Source: Moorella sp. Hama-1
GTDB lineage: Bacteria; Bacillota; DSM-521; Neomoorellales; Neomoorellaceae
Reading direction: 5' to 3'
Assembly (NCBI RefSeq): GCF_023734095.1
Contig: NZ_AP024620.1
Span: 2,972,501-3,036,500 of the forward strand
DNA length: 64,000 nt
Position numbers and translations under genes: made by a program. This document shows positions 16,087 through 22,417 of the stretch, one piece after another. Every line of letters begins with the position of its first letter. Position 1 is the stretch's first letter. Under the pieces are notes generated by a model that was not told the DNA's origin, did not search any database, and saw nothing but the letters and a program-made list of their open reading frames with translations.

Positions 16087-16671
16087 CTAAGCACCTTCCT
16101 CCCACCCCAGCTGGAAGGCTTTTTTATTTACCTCCAGAAATCTCCCTGGCACTGAAGAGGCCAGGGCCGCTTCCCAGGCCGCCCGGCTGATGGGCAGCCG
16201 CCGCGCCAGGGCGCCCATGAGGACCATATTAACAGCTTTGACGTTGCCGGCCCGGCGGGCTAGATCCAGGGCGTCCAGGGCCAGGGTATGCTTAACCAGC
16301 CGGCCCATCTCCCCCACCAGGTCCTCCGGGTAGGTAGCCGCACCGGTGAGGACGGGGAGGGGCGGCAGCTCCTGATCGTTGACAATCAGCCAGCCGTCGG
16401 CCCGCAGGTAGGGCAGCCAGCGCCGCGCCTCCAGCTTTTCAAAGGCTACCATGAAATCGGCCGTACCGGGAGCCATGACCGGGGCGAAGACCCGGGGGCC
16501 GAAACGCACCTGGGTCACCACGCTGCCGCCCCGCTGGGCCATGCCGTGGATATCGGAAACTTTGACCTCGCCCCCCAGGGAAAGGGCCGCCCGGGAGAGG
16601 ACGCGGCCGGCGAGGATGGTTCCCTGGCCGCCGACACCGACCAGCAGGACGTTGATTACATCTTCAGGCAT
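16087..16671 (-). CDS. iorB: Indolepyruvate:ferredoxin oxidoreductase beta subunit
   Basis: 194 residues from the ATG at 16671, which overlaps the iorA stop by eight bases (ATGCCTGA). A longer frame upstream lies inside iorA. The POR gamma-type domain begins with VLLVGVGGQGTILAGRVLSRAA, split here as VLLVGVGGQGTI and what follows, and contains SDIHGMAQRGG, a hallmark of IorB. With IorA it converts aryl pyruvates (from Trp, Phe, Tyr) to aryl-acetyl-CoA with reduced ferredoxin. The toxin copy 1 promoter starts just after its stop codon. Confidence 0.9.
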   Translation of the reverse strand: MPEDVINVLLVGVGGQGTILAGRVLSRAALSLGGEVKVSDIHGMAQRGGSVVTQVRFGPRVFAPVMAPGTADFMVAFEKLEARRWLPYLRADGWLIVNDQELPPLPVLTGAATYPEDLVGEMGRLVKHTLALDALDLARRAGNVKAVNMVLMGALARRLPISRAAWEAALASSVPGRFLEVNKKAFQLGWEEGA

Positions 16672-18628
16672 CTTCTTCACCCGCCTTCCTGATAGCCTCA
16701 GCCGGGCACACCCGGGCGCAGAGGCCGCAGCCGTTGCACTGGACCAGGTCAATAACCGCCTGCTCGCCGTTAAAGGAGAGGGCCGGGCAACCCAGGTCCA
16801 GGCAGTACCGGCAGGCCAGGCAGGCCTCCGGGTCGACGGTATAAACGGCTTCCTTCTCCTTCTTTAGAAGCGCGCAAGGCTGGCGGGCGATAATCACCGA
16901 CGGCTCCCGGGCCGCCGTTTCCTCCTGGATGGCCCTTTCCACCGCCTCCAGGTCGTAGCTGTCCACCACCTGCACCCGCCGTACCCCCAGGCCGCGGGCG
17001 ATTTGTTCCAGGTCGGCCTTCGGGGCCGGCTGGTGGGCGGCGGTATAACCCGTTCCCGGGTGATCCTGATGGCCGGTCATGGCCGTAGTGCTGTTGTCCA
17101 GGATGATCAGGGTGCCCGTGCCGCCGTTATAGACCATGTCCAGGAGGCCGGTCATACCCGAGTGCAGGAAAGTAGAGTCACCAATAACCCCCACCACCCG
17201 GCGGGCAAACTCCGCTCCCCGGGCCTTCTCCAGGCCCATGGCCACCCCCAGGCTGGCCCCCATGCAGATGCAGGTATCCATGGCCTGGAGGGGCGGGGTG
17301 GCCCCCAGGGTGTAGCAACCGATATCACCGGCCACCACCAGCCGGAGTTTCTTCAGGACGTAAAAGACGCCGCGGTGGGGACAGCCGGGGCACATGAGGG
17401 GCGGCCGGCCGGGGAGATCTGCCGGCACTGCCGTAGCCGCCGCTTCCTTTACCGGCTCCGACCCGGCATCTTTGGTCCTTGCATCTATGGCCCTTTGAGC
17501 AAGGGCCGGAGCTGCTTCCCTGGCCGCCAGATCACCGGCTGCCTCGGTTTCGCTCAGCGCCGGTGTCGCTGGCCTCTCTGTCCCGGTCATTGGCCCGGCC
17601 GTTGGGGCCGTTCCCGCTAAAGCCGCTGCGGCCAGGTCCGGATCAACCAACCCCGGGTCCAGGTTCGCCACCTGCGCGCCCACCGTCCGGGCGACAATGA
17701 TACTGCTCAATTCGTCTACCCGCGGTACCAGCTCCTTGCCGGTCACCGCCAGGCCCAGGGCCCGGAGCTGGTCTTCAATAAAAGGCTCCAGCTCCTCCAC
17801 CACATAGCAAGTTTCCACTGCATTTACAAAACCACGCACTAGCTTTTCCGGTAAGGGATAGGTCAAGCCCAGCTTTAGTACCGAAACCCCCGGTAAAGCC
17901 TCTTTAACATACTGGTAGGCAATCCCCGCCGTAATTACACCCACGCGGCGATCGGCCCATTCCACCCGGTTTAAGGAGGTCGTTTCCGCATAAGCCAGGA
18001 GCTTTTGCCGCCGCTCCTCCACCACCCGGTGGCGGGCTTTACCAAATACCGGCAGCATGACGTACTTGGCCGGCTGCTTGACATAATCCCTGAGGGGTAT
18101 TTCCCTGCGCTCACCCGATTCCACCGGGCTATAGGAATGGGCTATCCGCGTCGTCAGGCGCAGCATCACCGGAGTATCAAATTTCTCACCCAGGTCAAAG
18201 GCCAGTTTGGTCATATCCTTGACCTCCTGGCTGTCGGCCGGCTCCAGGCAGGGAATCTGGGCCATCCGGGCGTAAAAGCGGTTGTCCTGCTCGTTCTGGG
18301 AGCTAAAAAGCCCCGGGTCGTCGGCCGAAACCAGGACCAGGCCGGCGTTGACGCCGGTATAGGCCAGGGTCATCAGGGGGTCGGCGGCCACATTGACCCC
18401 CACGTGCTTCATGGCCGCCAGGGACCGGGCGCCGCCGATAGCCGCGCCGATGGCCACTTCCAGGGCGACTTTTTCATTGGGGGCCCATTCAGCATAAACT
18501 TCCGGGTACCGGGCCAGGGCCTCGATGATCTCCGTACTCGGCGTCCCCGGGTAAGCGGCGGCCACCCGCAACCCCGCCTCCCAGGCACCCCGCGCCAGGG
18601 CATGATTACCGATTAATAATTCCTGCAC
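16664..18628 (-). CDS. iorA: Indolepyruvate:ferredoxin oxidoreductase alpha subunit
   Basis: 654 residues. The N-terminal pyrimidine-binding domain starts GNHALARGAWEAGLRVAAAYPG, shown here only by its core AAYPGTPSTEI. The TPP domain has MCPGCPHRGVFYVL and GDIGCYTLG. The C-terminus carries CLACRYCLDLGCPAL and CNGCGLCARVCPAEAI, the two 4Fe-4S sets of IorA. Between the domains (about residues 340-415) lies a linker rich in Ala, Thr, Pro and Glu that is not needed for the fold and makes the protein longer than most homologues. It is coupled to iorB and has its own promoter. It fits the downstream position after paaK, whose product would handle the same aryl acids. Confidence 0.92.
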   Translation of the reverse strand: MQELLIGNHALARGAWEAGLRVAAAYPGTPSTEIIEALARYPEVYAEWAPNEKVALEVAIGAAIGGARSLAAMKHVGVNVAADPLMTLAYTGVNAGLVLVSADDPGLFSSQNEQDNRFYARMAQIPCLEPADSQEVKDMTKLAFDLGEKFDTPVMLRLTTRIAHSYSPVESGERREIPLRDYVKQPAKYVMLPVFGKARHRVVEERRQKLLAYAETTSLNRVEWADRRVGVITAGIAYQYVKEALPGVSVLKLGLTYPLPEKLVRGFVNAVETCYVVEELEPFIEDQLRALGLAVTGKELVPRVDELSSIIVARTVGAQVANLDPGLVDPDLAAAALAGTAPTAGPMTGTERPATPALSETEAAGDLAAREAAPALAQRAIDARTKDAGSEPVKEAAATAVPADLPGRPPLMCPGCPHRGVFYVLKKLRLVVAGDIGCYTLGATPPLQAMDTCICMGASLGVAMGLEKARGAEFARRVVGVIGDSTFLHSGMTGLLDMVYNGGTGTLIILDNSTTAMTGHQDHPGTGYTAAHQPAPKADLEQIARGLGVRRVQVVDSYDLEAVERAIQEETAAREPSVIIARQPCALLKKEKEAVYTVDPEACLACRYCLDLGCPALSFNGEQAVIDLVQCNGCGLCARVCPAEAIRKAGEEDA

Positions 18629-18732
18629 ACTTCCACCTCTCCAATATTCGGGCCCGTATTAATCCGGGCCATCGCTTTATTTGTTTAAATTTCAATACCA
18701 AGGGCGAAGCATACAGCTACGCTGGCCTTAAC

Positions 18733-18761
18733 ATAATAATACACATGAAAATGGGCGTCAA
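18733..18761 (-). promoter_or_regulatory. Promoter of iorAB
   Basis: Minus strand TTGACG (18761-18756), 17 bases, TATTAT (18738-18733). It lies about 105 bases before the iorA start; the leader contains a GGCCCG/CGGGCC hairpin near 18650-18670 of unknown role. Confidence 0.65.
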
Positions 18762-18765
18762 TGAG

Positions 18766-18792
18766 CAAAATAAAACCTGCTCTGGCAGCAGG
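18766..18792 (-). terminator. Terminator of toxin mRNA, copy 2
   Basis: Minus-strand hairpin CCTGCT-GCCAG-AGCAGG (18792-18776) followed by TTTTATTTTG. It separates the toxin transcript from the iorAB promoter just downstream. Confidence 0.7.
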
Positions 18793-18848
18793 TAAGCATA
18801 TAGTGAACAACAGGCAACAGGCCTGACGCATGACAGGCAAAATAATCC

Positions 18849-18877
18849 TTGACACGCCCTCTAAAATGAGGGATAAT
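18849..18877 (+). promoter_or_regulatory. Promoter of antisense RNA, copy 2
   Basis: TTGACA (18849-18854), 17 bases, GATAAT (18872-18877), preceded directly by AGGCAAAATAATCC (18835-18848), the same 14 bases that precede the -35 box of the drrAB-type exporter at 48730-48743. Confidence 0.85.
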
Positions 18878-18883
18878 TCTTTT

Positions 18884-18983
18884 TAAGAGGGGAACAATTA
18901 TAACCGAAGTGACCTCTGGTGGCCCCACCAACCGGGGTTCATCGCAAGCCCTTGAAGTTGTTAGCGCAACTTCAAGGGCTTTT
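18884..18983 (+). ncRNA. Antisense small RNA (candidate type I antitoxin), copy 2
   Basis: About 100 nt from promoter to terminator. It shares with copy 1 the GGCCCC-loop-GGGGTT hairpin (18921-18939) and the position of the terminator, while the bases of the terminator stem differ and stay paired. It ends two to three bases before the stop codon of toxin copy 2 and is antisense to that messenger's 3' UTR. The GGCCCCACC segment is a perfect complement of GGTGGGGCC at the copy 2 ribosome site. Confidence 0.75.
18948..18983 (+). terminator. Terminator of antisense RNA, copy 2
   Basis: GCCCTTGAAGTTG, loop TTAGCG, CAACTTCAAGGGC, then TTTT. Confidence 0.9.
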
Positions 18984-18985
18984 AA

Positions 18986-19075
18986 CTACTTCCGCAGCAT
19001 GGTAATGGCTATTACCAGAGTCAGAAGAGACAGCAGAGTTCCGATGATTTGAAGCATCTCGGATACTGTAATCAC
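18986..19075 (-). CDS. Small hydrophobic peptide, candidate type I toxin, copy 2
   Basis: 29 residues starting with GTG: MITVSEMLQIIG at the start and ITMLRK at the end, one membrane helix. It differs from copy 1 at positions 2, 6 and 14 only, whereas silent third-position changes are spread along the gene. The SD GGGAGG lies in the leader hairpin. The gene follows paaK with its own promoter. Use of GTG in place of ATG may give lower translation than copy 1. Confidence 0.8.
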   Translation of the reverse strand: MITVSEMLQIIGTLLSLLTLVIAITMLRK

Positions 19076-19076
19076 C

Positions 19077-19119
19077 GGCCCCACCTCCCTTCGGGTAATA
19101 TCCCCCGGCAGGTAGGGCC
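19077..19119 (-). promoter_or_regulatory. Leader hairpin that hides the toxin ribosome site, copy 2
   Basis: GGCCCTACCT (19119-19110) pairs with AGGTGGGGCC (19086-19077), one pair being U-G. Compared with copy 1 the arms have changed while pairing was retained. The second arm covers the Shine-Dalgarno region. Confidence 0.8.
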
Positions 19120-19151
19120 TTTTTCTTCGGCGTTATTGTTCCCCAGCCATT

Positions 19152-19180
19152 ATTCTACCTTATATCTTATAATTTGCCAA
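19152..19180 (-). promoter_or_regulatory. Promoter of toxin gene, copy 2
   Basis: Minus strand TTGGCA (19180-19175), 17 bases, TAGAAT (19157-19152), placed directly after the paaK stop codon. Confidence 0.75.
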
Positions 19181-19192
19181 TATTTTTTACGC

Positions 19193-20491
19193 CTATTTAC
19201 CCCGCAAATCCACCACCCGCTGGGCCTTGCCTTCGCTGCGGGCGAGGCTGTGGGGTTCCACCAGGCGCACCCTGGCCTTCAGTTGCAGTACCGTGTGCAG
19301 GCGGTCCATGACCTTTTCCTCCAGTTCTTCCAGGTGGCGGTAACGGTCGCTGAAAAAGTCAGGATCTACCTCCACCCGCACCTCCAGCTCGTCGAGGTAG
19401 TTGCGCCGGCTGACGATGAGCTGGTAGTGGGGCGATACGCCGTCTACTTCCATGAGGACGCTCTCCACCTGGGAGGGGAAGACGTTGACGCCGCGGATAA
19501 TGAGCATGTCGTCGGTGCGGCCGGTGATTTTGGCCAGGCGCGCCGTGGTGCGGCCGCAGCGGCAGGGGGCAAAATTCAGGGAGGAAATATCCCGGGTGCG
19601 GTAACGCAGCACCGGCAGGGCTTCCTTGGTCAGGGTGGTAATAACTACCTCCCCCTTGACCCCCGGCGGGCAAGGCTCGCCGGTAGCCGGGTCCAGGATT
19701 TCCACCAGGAAATGGTCTTCGGCCACGTGCTGGCCGTCCTGGTACTCGCATTCGCCGGACACGCCGGGTCCCATAACTTCCGACAGGCCGTAATTATCCG
19801 TGGCCAGCATCCCCCAGCGCCCCTCGATCTCTTTGAGCATCTCTCGGCTGGAGGCCTCACCGCCAAAGAGACCCAGGCGCACGGGGAGGGCCAGGGGATC
19901 AATGCCCTCCGCTGCCGCCACCTCGGCCAGGTGCAGAACATAAGAAGGTGTGCCCACAAGCACGGTGGTGCCGAAGTCGCGCATTAACATAATATGCCGC
20001 TTGGAATTGCCGGCCGAGGCCGGAACGACGGTGGCTCCCACCCGTTCCAGGCCGTAGTGGAGGCCGAAGCCGCCGGTAAAGAGGCCGTAACCGAAGACCA
20101 CCTGGGCGACATCATCAGCAGTCACCCCGGCCAGGGAAACCAGCCGCGCCACCAGGTCCGTCCAGGTCTCCATGTCCCGCCGGGTATAACCTACCACCAC
20201 CGGCCGGCCGGTGGTGCCGGAAGAGGCGTGGACCCGGACCACTTCCTTCAGAGGTACGGCGAATAAACCGTAGGGGTAATTCTGGCGGAAGTCCTCTTTG
20301 GTGGTCATGGGTAACAAACGCACGTCGGCCAGGCTGCGGATGTCAGATGGCCGGACACCACGAGCGTCCAGGGCCTGGCGGTAGAAAGGCACCCGCTCGT
20401 AGACCCTGGCTACCGTCTCCTGGAGGCGGGCCAGCTGCAAGGCCTCAATCTCCGCCCGGGGGCGGCACTCATTTGCCGAATCCCAGATCAT
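19193..20491 (-). CDS. paaK: Phenylacetate-CoA ligase
   Basis: 432 residues, the standard PaaK length. The AMP-binding loop is VHASSGTTGRPVVVGYT (about 90-106), with YGLSEVMGPGVS later and the C-terminal domain containing ITGRTDDMLIIRGVNVFPSQ as its hinge. It activates aryl-acetates to CoA esters with ATP giving AMP and PPi. The start overlaps the end of the symporter gene by 23 bases. Together with the symporter upstream and IorAB downstream it suggests interconversion of aryl acids, aryl-acetyl-CoA and aryl pyruvates. The preferred acid (phenyl- or indole-acetate) is not known. Confidence 0.92.
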   Translation of the reverse strand: MIWDSANECRPRAEIEALQLARLQETVARVYERVPFYRQALDARGVRPSDIRSLADVRLLPMTTKEDFRQNYPYGLFAVPLKEVVRVHASSGTTGRPVVVGYTRRDMETWTDLVARLVSLAGVTADDVAQVVFGYGLFTGGFGLHYGLERVGATVVPASAGNSKRHIMLMRDFGTTVLVGTPSYVLHLAEVAAAEGIDPLALPVRLGLFGGEASSREMLKEIEGRWGMLATDNYGLSEVMGPGVSGECEYQDGQHVAEDHFLVEILDPATGEPCPPGVKGEVVITTLTKEALPVLRYRTRDISSLNFAPCRCGRTTARLAKITGRTDDMLIIRGVNVFPSQVESVLMEVDGVSPHYQLIVSRRNYLDELEVRVEVDPDFFSDRYRHLEELEEKVMDRLHTVLQLKARVRLVEPHSLARSEGKAQRVVDLRGK

Positions 20492-21983
20492 CAGTCACCA
20501 GTCCTTTAGATGTTGCTGTACTCACCCTGCCGGAGCCAAAAACCCTGGCCAGGTGCTCCCGGGAAAAAGCTGGGGTGGCCAGGCTCACCAGGGGGACCAC
20601 CCCCAGGGGGATGATCATGGCCAGGGAGCCGATGGTCGGGATAACGCCGCCGTCAAGGTGGTAGTAAAAAGATAAACCCAGGGATATAACCAGCCCGCTC
20701 AGGAGTCCCGCCCAGGCCCCGGCTCTGGTGGTTCGTGGCCAGTAGAGGCCGTAGAGGTAGGGCGCCAGGAAAGCCCCGGCCACCGTACCCCAGGAGAGGG
20801 ACATGAGCACCAGAATAATAGTAGGCTTCAAGGCGATATAGACCGACAGGCCGATAAAGAAGACACACAGGAAGCGCAACAGGGCCATTACCGCCCGCCG
20901 CGATACGCCCGGCGCCGCCCCCTGCACCAGGTCGATGGCCACGGCCGAGCTGGAGACCAGCACCAGGGAGGCCAGGGTGGACATGGAGGCCGCCAGTACC
21001 AGCAAGAGCAGGAGAACTCCCACCCAGGGCGGCAGGTACTGATTGATAATCTGGGGCATGACCAGATCCGGGTTGGGCTTGCCGTTAAGTAAGGGCATCT
21101 GGTTATTAAAAAAGAGGCGGCCAAAGGCGCCGGTGAAATAAGCACCGGTAGCTATAATTAAGGCAAACAGGGTCGAAACCACTGTCGCCGGCCAGATGGA
21201 ACGCTCATCCCTAATAGCGTAAAACTTCTGCACCATCTGGGGCAGGCCCCAGGGCCCCATGCTGGTGAGCAATACCAGGGAAAGAAGAGCGAACCAGTTA
21301 GGCCCCACCGGGGAAACCAGCTGTGGGTTAATAGCCGCCAGGCGGCTGATACCGGTCGTCAGCCCGCCCACCGGCGGTGCGGCCAGGACATAATATATCA
21401 GGACAAAGACACCGCCGATCATAATCAGGCCCTGGATAAAATCCGTCAGGGTGACGGCAATATACCCACCCAGGACCAGGTAGGCTGCCGTAAAAACAGC
21501 CATGGCGATCAGGGCTGTAGTAAAGTTAATATGAAAGACCTGCTCAAAGAGGTAGCTCAGGCCCATGTAAACCGAAGCCGAATAGGGGACCAGGAAGATA
21601 AAGATTATCAGCGCCCCGATTGTGCGCAGGGCCGGGCTGTCATAGCGCGCCGCCAGGAATTCGGGCATGGTCATGGCTTGCAAGCGCGCCGTCATCTGCC
21701 GGGTCGGCCGGGCCAGCACCTTCCAGGCCAGGAAGCTGCCGATAAAGGCGTTACCGATGACGATCCACAAATCCGAGAGGCCGAAGCCCCAGCCCACCTT
21801 GCCGGCGTAGCCAATAAAAATAACGGCGGAGAAGTAGGTCGTCCCGTAGGCGAAGGCCGATATCCAGGGGCCCACGGTCCGGTTACCCAGGAAAAACCCG
21901 CCGACATCCCGTGATTTTTTTAAACTGTAGAAACCAATAATAATAAGAGCAGCAAAATAGAGACTTAAAATAAAAAACTTCAT
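20469..21983 (-). CDS. Sodium:solute symporter (SSS family)
   Basis: 504 residues from the ATG at 21983, chosen because GGGAGG lies eight bases upstream and because a membrane helix starts at once (MKFFILSLYFAALIIIGFYS). About 13 membrane helices. The early FFLGNRTVGPWISAFAYGTTYFSA segment, here noted by GNRTVGPW, contains the Na+-site helix 1 of the SSS family. The gene overlaps paaK, so aryl-acetate or a related acid is the likely cargo (inference). Long frames on the other strand are shadows. Confidence 0.85.
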   Translation of the reverse strand: MKFFILSLYFAALIIIGFYSLKKSRDVGGFFLGNRTVGPWISAFAYGTTYFSAVIFIGYAGKVGWGFGLSDLWIVIGNAFIGSFLAWKVLARPTRQMTARLQAMTMPEFLAARYDSPALRTIGALIIFIFLVPYSASVYMGLSYLFEQVFHINFTTALIAMAVFTAAYLVLGGYIAVTLTDFIQGLIMIGGVFVLIYYVLAAPPVGGLTTGISRLAAINPQLVSPVGPNWFALLSLVLLTSMGPWGLPQMVQKFYAIRDERSIWPATVVSTLFALIIATGAYFTGAFGRLFFNNQMPLLNGKPNPDLVMPQIINQYLPPWVGVLLLLLVLAASMSTLASLVLVSSSAVAIDLVQGAAPGVSRRAVMALLRFLCVFFIGLSVYIALKPTIILVLMSLSWGTVAGAFLAPYLYGLYWPRTTRAGAWAGLLSGLVISLGLSFYYHLDGGVIPTIGSLAMIIPLGVVPLVSLATPAFSREHLARVFGSGRVSTATSKGLVTDDLGFGK

Positions 21984-22082
21984 CCTGCCGTCCTCCCATC
22001 CTGCCTGGAAGTTTTGTTGGGTTAACATATTCCACACCGGGGCTTAAAATCCTGCCAGGTTGATGGAATTTCCTTAATGCTA

Positions 22083-22184
22083 TTATTTAGTCCTAAACTT
22101 CTGCAGCCGCGTGCACTCGAGCAAGTGGTCGAGAGTCTTCAAAGTAAAAACCTTGCCCCGCGTCGCCATCAACAGCTTCTTCAT
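22083..22184 (-). CDS. Small basic ORF (33 aa) after the methyltransferase cluster
   Basis: Starts with ATG overlapping the stop of the preceding small ORF (ATGA), which favours coupled translation. The product, MKKLLMATRGKVF at its start, is basic and has no recognised domain. It could be the out-of-frame tail of the preceding ORF if that gene carries a frameshift. Evidence is context only. Confidence 0.35.
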   Translation of the reverse strand: MKKLLMATRGKVFTLKTLDHLLECTRLQKFRTK

Positions 22185-22417
22185 ATCTTCTTTGCGGACG
22201 CCAAAACCACGGCCGGTACGTCGGGGTGTAAAGAAATGAAGCCATTGGTGGCTTGCTTAAGGGCCTCATAGGCCCTGGCAAAAACCGGATATTCAATAAA
22301 CCCCCGGCCTTTGGGTATAACCATGAATTCAGATTCCAGGCAAGAAAAAACTACCTCCACATAGGTGTCCAGGTCAGCCTGTAATTCCTCCAGTGGGGCT
22401 TCAAAAGGATACTTCAT
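22181..22417 (-). CDS. Small hypothetical protein (78 aa) coupled to the methyltransferase
   Basis: The ATG at 22417 follows GGAG at nine bases and lies inside the last codons of the methyltransferase. An in-frame GTG-type extension to 22450 is possible. The product is acidic, starts MKYPFEAPLEELQADLD and contains FMVIPKGRGFIEYPVFARAY. I do not recognise the family. Position suggests an accessory to the methyltransferase. Confidence 0.5.
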   Translation of the reverse strand: MKYPFEAPLEELQADLDTYVEVVFSCLESEFMVIPKGRGFIEYPVFARAYEALKQATNGFISLHPDVPAVVLASAKKI

